DNA from: a virus
Length of the DNA stretch: 21,002 bases
Reading direction: 5' to 3' (one strand)
Virus record (IMG/VR): IMGVR_UViG_3300032223_001931
Span: 1-21,002 of that record
In this document: piece by piece, positions 7,080-13,971 of the stretch
Layout: every line of letters begins with the position of its first letter
Position numbering within the stretch: position 1 is the first letter of the stretch
The notes under the pieces: generated by a model
Told to the model about the DNA's origin: nothing
Seen by the model: the letters and a program-made list of their open reading frames with translations, nothing else
Databases searched by the model: none
Position numbers and translations under genes: made by a program

Positions 7080-7092
7080 ATTTGTTATGTGA
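7080..7092 (+). promoter_or_regulatory. Start-stop element in the late leader, sharing a word with regA
   Basis: The leader downstream of the late promoter holds ATTTGTTATGT followed by GA, in which ATG (7087-7089) is followed at once by the stop TGA. The same eleven bases span the regA start codon (15979-15989). In T4, RegA binds RNA around start codons, and the sequence I recall from RNA selection has UUGUUAUGU at its core. A RegA site or a minimal upstream ORF is possible but unproven. Confidence 0.3.
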
Positions 7093-7104
7093 AAGTCATT
7101 TAAT

Positions 7105-7755
7105 ATGAGTGTAATTTTTAAAGATATCAGTGCTGTTTTTATAGATGGCGTTGGCAAAGATACAGAAGCCATTCAAAAGTTAATTAACGCTATTTCTAAA
7201 AAAATAGAATTTAAATCTATATTGCATTTTTCTGTAAATCCAATAGAAAATATAAAAAATGTAACTGGATTTAAAATAAATAAAATGAATTATGGGGAAT
7301 ACAACAATTTTTGTCTTAAAAATGTATACCCATTTATACAAACAGAATTTACCATCTGGATGCAACCAGATGGTTTTATTTTAAATCCAAATTTATGGAA
7401 TGATGACTTTTATAATTACGATTATATTGGTGCACCTTGGCCTTGGTTTAGATATTTTGTTGGTAATGGTGGCTTTTCATTCAGATCCAAAAAACTATTA
7501 CATGCAGCAACAAAACTTGGCTACACAGAAAGAAATGAAGATGCAGTAATATGTGATTTGGAAAGATCATATTTTTTATCTTTTGGATGCAAATATGGAA
7601 CTGCCGAAATAGGTTCAAAATGGGCTTTAGAAACAGAAATGCCAAATTTTGATAATGATTTAAACAATAAATTTGGATTTCATGGAAGAGAATTATTAGA
7701 TAGAGCAAAAATAATTTTTAATAAAAATTTTGAGGTTATAAATGAAAATATATGA
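7105..7755 (+). CDS. DUF5672-type putative glycosyltransferase
   Basis: This 216-residue protein has the marks of the DUF5672 family, thought to be glycosyltransferases of the GT-A type: TIWMQPDGFI (83-92), where the family has Q-x-D-x-x (a DxD-like position), DYIGAPWPWF (106-115) and VGNGGFSFRSKKLL (119-132), then an E-D segment (NEDAVIC) as in the family's catalytic end. There is no signal peptide. It is the first gene after the late promoter at 7045 and overlaps the next gene by 14 bases. No clear Shine-Dalgarno sequence precedes the ATG. The family match is good; enzymatic function within this family is itself mostly predicted. Confidence 0.75.
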   Translation: MSVIFKDISAVFIDGVGKDTEAIQKLINAISKKIEFKSILHFSVNPIENIKNVTGFKINKMNYGEYNNFCLKNVYPFIQTEFTIWMQPDGFILNPNLWNDDFYNYDYIGAPWPWFRYFVGNGGFSFRSKKLLHAATKLGYTERNEDAVICDLERSYFLSFGCKYGTAEIGSKWALETEMPNFDNDLNNKFGFHGRELLDRAKIIFNKNFEVINENI

Positions 7756-8539
7756 TTGTTTTCCTTTTTTTAATGAGTTAGATTTATTAGAAATAAGATT
7801 AAACATTTTAAATGATGTTGTAGATTATTTTGTTATTTCTGAGTGTACTCATACATTTACAGGAAATCCAAAACCACTTCACTATGAAGAAAATAAAGAA
7901 AGATTTAAAGATTTTCATCATAAGATAATTTATTCAACGGTTGAAGATTCTCCTGTAGAATATGACACGGCTTCAAGAGAGATTTTTCAAAAAAATCAAA
8001 TACACAGGGCATTACAAAAATGCAATGATGAAGATATTATTTTAATAAGTGATTTAGATGAGATTCCAAAACCTGAAAAAATAAATGAAGCAAAGCATTT
8101 AGATTTAAATAATAAAATTATTTGTTTAAAACAAAATTTTTATTTATATTATTTAAATTACTTTTTAGAAGAAGATTATACAGAAAGTAAAGAGTGGAAC
8201 GGTACAAGAATAATGAAATATGGTGTTATGAAGCGGTTACCAGTTAATGTAATAAGAAATCCATATTTAATAAATTATACTCCAGAGTACATAAGTGGTG
8301 GTGGATGGCATTTCACATTTTTAGGCGGTAAAGAAAAAATTCTTGAAAAATTAGATGCATATGCACACCAAGAATTTAATATTCCAGATATTAGAGATAA
8401 TATAGATAAAATTATAAATGAAAATACTCATGATCTATTTTTTAGAAAAATGAAAGCAAAAGTTGTTGATATAGATTCATCGTATCCAAAATATATTGTA
8501 AACAACATTGATAAGTACAAACATTTAATAAAGGCATAA
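7742..8539 (+). CDS. GT17-like glycosyltransferase
   Basis: This 265-residue protein matches family GT17, known from animal beta-1,4-N-acetylglucosaminyltransferase III and found in many phages and bacteria. Signature stretches are MKIYDCFPFFNELDLLEIRL (1-20), VDYFVISECTHTFTGNPKPL (27-46), FQKNQIHRAL (82-91) and ISDLDEIPKP (102-111), the last holding the acidic donor/metal motif; GGGWHFTFLGG lies in the C-terminal half as expected. It lacks the membrane anchor of the animal enzyme and should be cytoplasmic. It overlaps the preceding gene by 14 bases and is one base from the epimerase. GlcNAc as donor would be guesswork. Confidence 0.88.
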   Translation: MKIYDCFPFFNELDLLEIRLNILNDVVDYFVISECTHTFTGNPKPLHYEENKERFKDFHHKIIYSTVEDSPVEYDTASREIFQKNQIHRALQKCNDEDIILISDLDEIPKPEKINEAKHLDLNNKIICLKQNFYLYYLNYFLEEDYTESKEWNGTRIMKYGVMKRLPVNVIRNPYLINYTPEYISGGGWHFTFLGGKEKILEKLDAYAHQEFNIPDIRDNIDKIINENTHDLFFRKMKAKVVDIDSSYPKYIVNNIDKYKHLIKA

Positions 8540-8540
8540 T

Positions 8541-9533
8541 ATGAGTAAAATTTTAATTACTGGTGTAGCTGGGTTAATTGGATCTAGATTGGCAGACTAT
8601 TTGTGTGATAATCATGAGATAATTGGTATAGATGATTTAAGTGGTGGGTACATCGAAAATGTAAATAGCAAAGTTAATTTTTATAATATCAATTTATCTT
8701 CATCGAATGATCTAAAAAATATTTTTGAAAAACATAAACCAGAGTATGTATTTCATCTAGCAGCATATGCTGCAGAAGGTTTAAGTCCATTCATAAGAAA
8801 ATTTAATTATGAAAATAATCTAATTTCTACTACCAGATTAATAAATGAATCTATAAAACATGATGTAAAAAGATTTATTTTTACATCATCTATGGCAGTT
8901 TATGGAAAAGCAATTCCACCATTTAGAGAAGACTATATTCCAAATCCAATTGATCCATATGGTATTGCAAAATATGCATGTGAGATGGATTTGCAAATAG
9001 CAGGCGAACAGCATGGATTGGATTGGTGTATAATCAGACCGCATAATGTTTATGGAATTAAACAAAACATTTGGGATAAATATCGAAATGTTTTAGGTAT
9101 TTGGATGTACAATGTTTTAAATGGAAACCCCATAACAATATATGGTGATGGAAATCAAGAAAGAGCTTTCAGTTACATAGATGACTGTCTTCCCTATTTT
9201 TGGGAGAGTGCAATAAATCCAAAATGCTCTAAACAAATTTTTAATATGGGTGGAGATAGAACAACAACAATAAATGAAGCTTCAGAAATAATGTTAAAGG
9301 TAGTTGGCCCACATCCAATAATCTATCTAGAAGAACGACACGAAGTAAAACATGCATGGGTATCACACGATAAAATAAAAAATATTTTAAATTTTGAATC
9401 AAAAACTTCAATAGAAGATGGATTGACAACTATGTGGAATTGGGCAAAGACACAACCCAATAGAATTAGAAAAGAATGGTCCGAATATGAATTGGAAAAG
9501 GGAATTTATAATTTTTGGAAAGTAAAAAAATGA
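8541..9533 (+). CDS. NAD-dependent sugar epimerase/dehydratase (extended SDR)
   Basis: An extended short-chain dehydrogenase of 330 residues acting on sugar nucleotides. GVAGLIG (8-14) is the NAD-binding GxxGxxG loop, D31/D32 follow the second strand as in NAD-preferring enzymes, FTSSMAVYG (114-122) holds the catalytic serine region, and YGIAK (140-144) is the active-site Y-x-x-x-K. IRPHNVYG and AFSYIDDC in the C-terminal half are substrate-domain motifs shared with UDP-glucose 4-epimerase relatives. Whether it epimerises or dehydrates cannot be read reliably: the segment TSSMAVYG lacks the T-D/E-E signature typical of dehydratases, favouring epimerase. It lies one base after the GT17-like gene and overlaps the methyltransferase by four bases. 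Confidence 0.9.
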   Translation: MSKILITGVAGLIGSRLADYLCDNHEIIGIDDLSGGYIENVNSKVNFYNINLSSSNDLKNIFEKHKPEYVFHLAAYAAEGLSPFIRKFNYENNLISTTRLINESIKHDVKRFIFTSSMAVYGKAIPPFREDYIPNPIDPYGIAKYACEMDLQIAGEQHGLDWCIIRPHNVYGIKQNIWDKYRNVLGIWMYNVLNGNPITIYGDGNQERAFSYIDDCLPYFWESAINPKCSKQIFNMGGDRTTTINEASEIMLKVVGPHPIIYLEERHEVKHAWVSHDKIKNILNFESKTSIEDGLTTMWNWAKTQPNRIRKEWSEYELEKGIYNFWKVKK

Positions 9534-10108
9534 ATTATAATCTAGCATCAGAAAATACAGATAAATTTATTGGTGGAATTTTAAAATCAAATATTGGTCA
9601 TAATTATCAACTTTTATATAAAAATTTTTTAATAAAAAAACCAAATAGAATTTTAGAAATTGGAACTGCACATGGCGGGTTTGCAAAATTTTTAAGAGAT
9701 AATTGTATTGTCAATACATTAATTGGGGCAGATATTGCACCAAATGATTTTCATAATCATGTTTCAAATCATACAAATTACAATAATTTATACGATGATT
9801 TTTATATAGGAGATGCGTTTACACAAAATTTTATTGATTGGTTAAAAGAAAAAAATTATATTTTTGATTTTGTAATAGAAGATGCAGATCATTCACCACA
9901 AACACAAGCATTTATGTTAAAAAATTGCAATCATTTTTTATCTGATAACGGCGTATATATTGTAGAAGATGTTAGAAGCTATGAAATTGCAAAAGATCTT
10001 ATAGACTTTATTCCAGAAGAATACAGATTTTATAGTTATATTTGGGATGCAAGTGTAGCTACAAAAAGAAATGATGATATTTGTATTGTAATAGATTTGA
10101 GAAAATAA
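9530..10108 (+). CDS. SAM-dependent methyltransferase
   Basis: Starting at the ATG at 9530, which overlaps the epimerase stop as ATGA, gives 192 residues. An alternative ATG at 9515 adds five residues from within the epimerase and is less likely. RILEIGTAHGGF (40-51) is the SAM-binding motif I of class I methyltransferases, FVIEDADHS (114-122) and IVEDVRS (144-150) fit the Methyltransf_24/CmcI-like group that includes sugar O-methyltransferases. Its place as the last gene after the epimerase suggests methylation of a sugar, though protein or small-molecule targets are not excluded. Base composition is extreme: line 9601-9660 has 6 G/C in 60. Confidence 0.82.
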   Translation: MNYNLASENTDKFIGGILKSNIGHNYQLLYKNFLIKKPNRILEIGTAHGGFAKFLRDNCIVNTLIGADIAPNDFHNHVSNHTNYNNLYDDFYIGDAFTQNFIDWLKEKNYIFDFVIEDADHSPQTQAFMLKNCNHFLSDNGVYIVEDVRSYEIAKDLIDFIPEEYRFYSYIWDASVATKRNDDICIVIDLRK

Positions 10109-10113
10109 TATTA

Positions 10114-10141
10114 TTGACAATTCGATTAATTGTATTATACT
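10114..10141 (+). promoter_or_regulatory. Sigma70-like promoter of genes 55-47-46
   Basis: A perfect -35 TTGACA (10114-10119), 16-bp spacer and -10 TATACT (10136-10141). These are the same hexamers and spacing as the promoter at 475-502. Only six bases (GAAACC) separate the -10 from the GTG at 10148, so transcription would start at the start codon. The dyad ACAATT-5-AATTGT (10117-10133) fills the spacer. Confidence 0.72.
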
Positions 10142-10147
10142 GAAACC

Positions 10148-10717
10148 GTGAAAAAGAAAAGAAAAAAGTCTAAACCATCGGATGCCGATTATGTAGATAA
10201 TCAAGCATTATATAAATCATTAATAGAATACAAAGATAAATGTAAAGATGCAGAAAATGCAGGAAGAAAAAAGCCAAAACTTCCAGATTACATTGGTGAA
10301 TGTATTTTAAAAATAGCCACGAGATTATCATTTCGTCCTAATTTTATGAATTATCCGTATAGGGAAGAAATGGTATCTGATGGAGTATTAAACTGCATAA
10401 CATATATTGATAATTTTGATCCTAAACTTTCAACCAGCCCATTTGCCTATCTAAGTCAAATATGCTGGTTTTCTTTTGTTCGTATTATAAACAAAGAAAA
10501 GAAAGAAAAATATACTCAATATAAGTTTGCAGAACAACAAAATGATAAAGATTTCCACAATTGGTTTAATGAAACCTATGCAGGTGTAGATATAGGTAGA
10601 AGAGATTTCTTTGGGCTTACAGATTTAGATATGGAACGTTTTGATAAGATGTGTAGCCCTAAGCCATTAAAAAGAACAAGAAAAAGAAAAAGTAAAAAAG
10701 ATACTTTAGATATATGA
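10148..10717 (+). CDS. 55: Late-transcription sigma factor gp55
   Basis: gp55 is the T4-type sigma factor that directs RNA polymerase to TATAAATA late promoters, with gp33 and the sliding clamp gp45 as partners. The match to T4 is clear: YVDNQALYKSLIEYK parallels T4 YVNNKELLQAIIDWK, REEMVSDGVLNCITYIDNFD parallels T4 QEMIADGIEASIKGLHNFD, and PFAYLSQICWFSFVRIINKE parallels T4 [20 protein letters not shown]. Length from the GTG at 10148 is 189, against 185 in T4. An in-frame TTG at 10130 lies inside the promoter upstream of the likely transcription start, so GTG is preferred; no ATG occurs nearby in frame. No Shine-Dalgarno sequence is present, consistent with a leaderless message. The stop overlaps gene 47 as ATGA. 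Confidence 0.93.
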   Translation: MKKKRKKSKPSDADYVDNQALYKSLIEYKDKCKDAENAGRKKPKLPDYIGECILKIATRLSFRPNFMNYPYREEMVSDGVLNCITYIDNFDPKLSTSPFAYLSQICWFSFVRIINKEKKEKYTQYKFAEQQNDKDFHNWFNETYAGVDIGRRDFFGLTDLDMERFDKMCSPKPLKRTRKRKSKKDTLDI

Positions 10718-11760
10718 AAGCAATAATTCTTAACGATACACATTTCGGTTATAAAGCCGATTCTGCTGTAATGCTAGAATATTTTCTTACATTCTTTGAG
10801 GAACAGTTGTTTCCTTATATGAAAGAAAATAATATCTATACATTATTCCATTTGGGAGATGTATTTGATCGCAGAAAGTATATAAACTTTAAGACTCTTT
10901 ATGAAGTTCGTAAAAGATTTTTTGAACCTCTTCAGGAAATGGGTGTTAAATGTATTGCTATTTGCGGAAACCACGATACCTATTTTCGCAATAACAACAA
11001 TGTAAATTCTTTGGAAGAAATTGCTTCCAAGTATACAAATTGGGATATCTATTCGGAGCCAACTGAAATCCAGACAAACGCTGGATGTGTGGCTTTGCTT
11101 CCTTGGATTAATCCAGAGAATGAAGCAGAAGCTGCTAAGTTCTTAGCAGAATCAACGTGTTCTGTTTTACTAGGGCATCTTGAATTGTGTGGATTCCAAA
11201 GTATTAGAGGAATATTCATTGAACAAGGATATGATCCCAAGCATTTTGATAAATTTGAATATGTCCTTACTGGACATTATCATATCAAATCTAGTAGAGA
11301 TAATATTCATTATCTTGGTACTCAATATCAGATGGCATTTTCGGATGTATGGGAACCAAAAGGTTTCCATGTTTTTGACTTTGCAGAACGTTCATTGGAG
11401 TTCATTGAGAATCCAAGAAAGATTTTCTATACTTTAGATTATTATGAAGATAAACCAGAAAAGTTGGATTATTCAAAGTTCAAGGATACCTATGTCAAGA
11501 TATTTGTAAAGAATCGTACAAAGAGCAATCTATTTGAAAAATATTTGGATAAATTCTATGAAGCAGGTGTGATTGAATTGGCAGTCACCGAAGAGGTCAG
11601 CACAAATCCTGAGACTGTTGCCGTAGATATTCATAAAGATACATTACAATTATTGCACGAAGAGATAGACACGATCAGTGAAAAGTCTATTGACAAGAAT
11701 GTACTTGCCAACATCGTCAATTCGGCGTATAATTCTGCACTGTCAAAGGATGAAGAATGA
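10714..11760 (+). CDS. 47: Recombination nuclease subunit gp47 (Mre11/SbcD-like)
   Basis: gp47 is the metallophosphoesterase half of the T4 gp46/47 complex, which resects DNA ends for recombination-dependent replication. Metal-site motifs are in the usual order: NDTHFGY (7-13), GDVFDRR (48-54), CGNHDTY (84-90), LLGHLEL and TGHYHIKSS. Length is 348, against 339 in T4. The C-terminal third, after IENPRKIFYTLDYY, is the expected capping and gp46-contact region. The gene is joined to 55 and to 46 by ATGA overlaps, so the three should be translated together. All catalytic residues that I can place are intact. Confidence 0.95.
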   Translation: MKAIILNDTHFGYKADSAVMLEYFLTFFEEQLFPYMKENNIYTLFHLGDVFDRRKYINFKTLYEVRKRFFEPLQEMGVKCIAICGNHDTYFRNNNNVNSLEEIASKYTNWDIYSEPTEIQTNAGCVALLPWINPENEAEAAKFLAESTCSVLLGHLELCGFQSIRGIFIEQGYDPKHFDKFEYVLTGHYHIKSSRDNIHYLGTQYQMAFSDVWEPKGFHVFDFAERSLEFIENPRKIFYTLDYYEDKPEKLDYSKFKDTYVKIFVKNRTKSNLFEKYLDKFYEAGVIELAVTEEVSTNPETVAVDIHKDTLQLLHEEIDTISEKSIDKNVLANIVNSAYNSALSKDEE

Positions 11761-13478
11761 TTGAATTTTTAACAGTTCGGTTCAAAAACTTTGGATCGTT
11801 TGGTAATAATTTTTCAGAAATAAATTTAAATAATCACAAAACAACGCTGGTCACAGGAACAAACGGTAATGGAAAATCTTTTGCTCTTTTGGATTCTTTG
11901 TGCTTTGGACTATTTGGCAAACCATTCAGACCAATCAATATCCCACAATTGGTCAACTCGGTCAATGCTAAACAATGCCTGGTTGAAATCGAATTCAACA
12001 AATCCAAATCACATTATTTGATTAGGCGCGGTTTGAGTCCAAAGGTCTTTGAAATCATCAAAGACGGGGAACTTTTGGATCAAAATGCCAAATCAAAAGA
12101 TTACCAAGAATACCTAGAAGAACAAATTTTGGGCTTTGATTATTCGGCCTTTAAACAGGTTGTAATCCTCGGTAAGTCTAACTTCGTCCCATTCATGCAA
12201 TTGACCCCTGCAGAGCGTCGTAAGATCATTGAGGGGCTTCTGGACCTCGATATCCTAGCAGATATGGGTGTTTATGTCAAAGGGCAACTGGGGTCTTTAA
12301 AGGTCACTATTGCAGAGCATGAAAGTTTGGTAAAAATTGCCCATGAAAAGATTAAATCTCAAAAAGAATTCATAGAGCAAGTAAAATCAAGCAATGCTGA
12401 TGATATAAAGGCTATAGAAGATCGTATTGAGGAATATTATTCCGAGATAGATATAGCCACAAAAGAATTGGCTATTCGATTAAGCGAGCATACCAGAATT
12501 TCAGATTTAATAAAAAAGACAAAAAAGAATATTGAATCTCTGAAAGATGTTCCTGCAATGCTCATCAAAGCAGAGTCACTAAAAGCAACTCTTTTGGAAG
12601 AGATTAAGGCTTTGGAGGAAAATGCAACATGTAAGTGTTGCTTACAAGTTCTCCCAGAAGATCAAAAACAAAAGCATCTACAAGAAAAGCGCAAAAAGTC
12701 AGAAGATTGTTTTGAAGCACTTAAAGTTGCTAGAAAAAAAGAAGTAGAACTTGAAAAATTAAAAAAAGAATATGATAAATTTAATATTCTATTGAATACA
12801 GAATCTAGTGATATAAATGGTTTGAATTATCGTATCGGAAATGCTGAATCAAATATCAAAGTTTTGCAGAAAGACAAAAAAGACAAAGAAGCTGCAAACA
12901 ATCTGACATCAATACTAAATAGCCTCAAAGAGTCAGAGGACAACAAGAATGAAATTACAAGTAAGTTGGAAAAATTTGTTGCAGAACAAATTCACCATGA
13001 TGTGGTCTATGATATCCTCAAGGATGGTGGCCTTAAGAGTCGTATTATCAAACATTATGTTCCCATCATCAATGGACTCGTCAACAAGTTCCTTGGAAAA
13101 CTTAACCTATATGTGGACTTCACAATCGATGAAGAGTTCAAAGAAACAATACGATCAAGATATCGAGATGCATTCTCATATTCCTCTTTCTCTGAGGGAG
13201 AGAAACAGCGAATCGACTTGGCTATCCTTCTGACTTGGCGCGAGATCGCTAAGATGAAAAATAGCCTTAACTGCAATCTATTGATATTCGATGAGATTCT
13301 AGATTCATCTTTGGACGCAACTGGAACAGAATCATTCTTGAAGATCTTGAATAAGATGAAGAATAAATGTTCAATATACATCATTAGTCATAAGGCAGAT
13401 TCATTGGTTGATAAATTTGACCAATCTCTCCAGTTTGAGAAAAAGAATAATTTTTCTAAGATAAAGACCCAAGTCTAA
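11757..13478 (+). CDS. 46: Recombination nuclease ATPase subunit gp46 (Rad50/SbcC-like)
   Basis: gp46 is the ATPase partner of gp47. It has Walker A GTNGNGKS (34-41), the Q-loop region around FKQVVILGKSNFVPFM, two long charged coiled-coil arms, a zinc-hook CKCC (292-295) at the tip between them, the ABC signature FSEGEKQRID (near 477-486) and Walker B LLIFDEILD (near 508-516), followed by the H-loop ISHKAD. Length is 573, against 560 in T4. The arms (about 12340-12950) are clearly more AT-rich than the ATPase ends, as expected if the ends are under stronger constraint. The stop lies inside the late-promoter-like TCTAAATA of the next gene. Confidence 0.95.
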   Translation: MIEFLTVRFKNFGSFGNNFSEINLNNHKTTLVTGTNGNGKSFALLDSLCFGLFGKPFRPINIPQLVNSVNAKQCLVEIEFNKSKSHYLIRRGLSPKVFEIIKDGELLDQNAKSKDYQEYLEEQILGFDYSAFKQVVILGKSNFVPFMQLTPAERRKIIEGLLDLDILADMGVYVKGQLGSLKVTIAEHESLVKIAHEKIKSQKEFIEQVKSSNADDIKAIEDRIEEYYSEIDIATKELAIRLSEHTRISDLIKKTKKNIESLKDVPAMLIKAESLKATLLEEIKALEENATCKCCLQVLPEDQKQKHLQEKRKKSEDCFEALKVARKKEVELEKLKKEYDKFNILLNTESSDINGLNYRIGNAESNIKVLQKDKKDKEAANNLTSILNSLKESEDNKNEITSKLEKFVAEQIHHDVVYDILKDGGLKSRIIKHYVPIINGLVNKFLGKLNLYVDFTIDEEFKETIRSRYRDAFSYSSFSEGEKQRIDLAILLTWREIAKMKNSLNCNLLIFDEILDSSLDATGTESFLKILNKMKNKCSIYIISHKADSLVDKFDQSLQFEKKNNFSKIKTQV

Positions 13479-13481
13479 ATA
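13474..13481 (+). promoter_or_regulatory. Late-promoter-like element before the small virion-type gene
   Basis: TCTAAATA matches the T4 late consensus TATAAATA at seven of eight bases and overlaps the gene 46 stop codon. Six bases (TTTTAA) separate it from the ATG at 13488, so transcription would start about at the start codon, and no Shine-Dalgarno sequence is seen. A similar CCTAAATA lies before the virion cassette at 17644. Chance occurrence in AT-rich DNA cannot be excluded. Confidence 0.45.
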
Positions 13482-13487
13482 TTTTAA

Positions 13488-13772
13488 ATGTTCAAAGGTC
13501 AGTTTAAATTTAAAAATTCTACTGGTGTTCCCATTACATATAATAATGGAGATACTGTTGTTTATCAAGGTAAGATATATACTTCAAATAAAACAACACA
13601 ACAAAGTCCATTACAAGCACCAAAAGATTGGTCTTATAATAATTTAACTGAACCGTACAAGGGAACCAACCCACCTGTGAATCCGAAAGAAAATCAACTT
13701 TGGATATCAGATTCTGGTGTCATGTATATTTATTTTTATGATGGAAATTCATATCAATGGATTTCTGTTTGA
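13488..13772 (+). CDS. Small virion-type protein with a carbohydrate-binding-like motif
   Basis: This 94-residue protein has two recognisable parts. Residues 19-48 (N-N-G-D-T-V-V-Y-Q-G-K-I-Y, then P and K-D-W) follow the pattern of CBM5/12-like chitin-binding modules often found in phage fibres. Residues 61-94 (NPPVNPKENQLWISDSGVMY, then YFYDGNSYQWISV) follow a tail-fibre motif in which P-x-x-P-x-x-x-x-LW-x-D precedes a YIY strand and QW; the collagen-like fibre has a related segment at 535-562. It is probably a virion decoration or fibre component that binds glycans. It sits between genes 46 and 45, an unusual place for a virion gene, and its preceding element suggests late expression. Its stop overlaps the -35 of the next promoter. 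Confidence 0.62.
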   Translation: MFKGQFKFKNSTGVPITYNNGDTVVYQGKIYTSNKTTQQSPLQAPKDWSYNNLTEPYKGTNPPVNPKENQLWISDSGVMYIYFYDGNSYQWISV

Positions 13773-13796
13773 CTTTATTAATATTGGAGATATAAT
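13769..13796 (+). promoter_or_regulatory. Sigma70-like promoter of the clamp operon
   Basis: The -35 TTGACT (13769-13774), 16-bp spacer and perfect -10 TATAAT (13791-13796) precede the ATG at 13803 by six bases (AGAATC). Transcription should begin at the A of the ATG. The promoter would serve the small basic gene and 45-44-62-regA. The GGAG at 13786-13789 lies upstream of the -10 and so would not be in this message. Confidence 0.75.
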
Positions 13797-13802
13797 AGAA
13801 TC

Positions 13803-13955
13803 ATGAATGAAGAGAGTTTCGAAAAGTTTAAGAATCGCCGCAAGAATAAGCCTTCAGGCTTCAGCAAGAAGCAACAGGCAAGGAACAAGCGCGGCAATCG
13901 CCATGAGCAAAAACAGCAATTGAATGATGCTATGTATCGCAAAGAGAACGACTAA
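13803..13955 (+). CDS. Small highly basic protein upstream of gene 45
   Basis: A 50-codon open frame starts MNEESFEKFKNRRKNKPSGF and ends in DAMYRKEND. It is rich in Lys, Arg, Asn and Gln, has almost no hydrophobic core and could bind nucleic acid or a partner protein. Its codons are richer in G and C than those of the glycan genes and similar to those of gene 45, which supports real coding. The promoter placed exactly six bases upstream makes this start likely. In T4 the same place holds small genes (45.2, 45.1, rpbA); I cannot show homology to any of them. Sixteen bases separate it from gene 45. Confidence 0.6.
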   Translation: MNEESFEKFKNRRKNKPSGFSKKQQARNKRGNRHEQKQQLNDAMYRKEND

Positions 13956-13971
13956 TTTTTGAAAGATCTAT

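Noticed and set aside
8141-8148. TATAAATA on the minus strand within the GT17-like gene.
   Set aside because: No minus-strand gene lies downstream; in sequence this AT-rich the word is expected by chance.
10130-10147. TTG start six codons upstream in gene 55.
   Set aside because: It overlaps the promoter spacer and -10, upstream of the expected transcription start, and the residues are not gp55-like.
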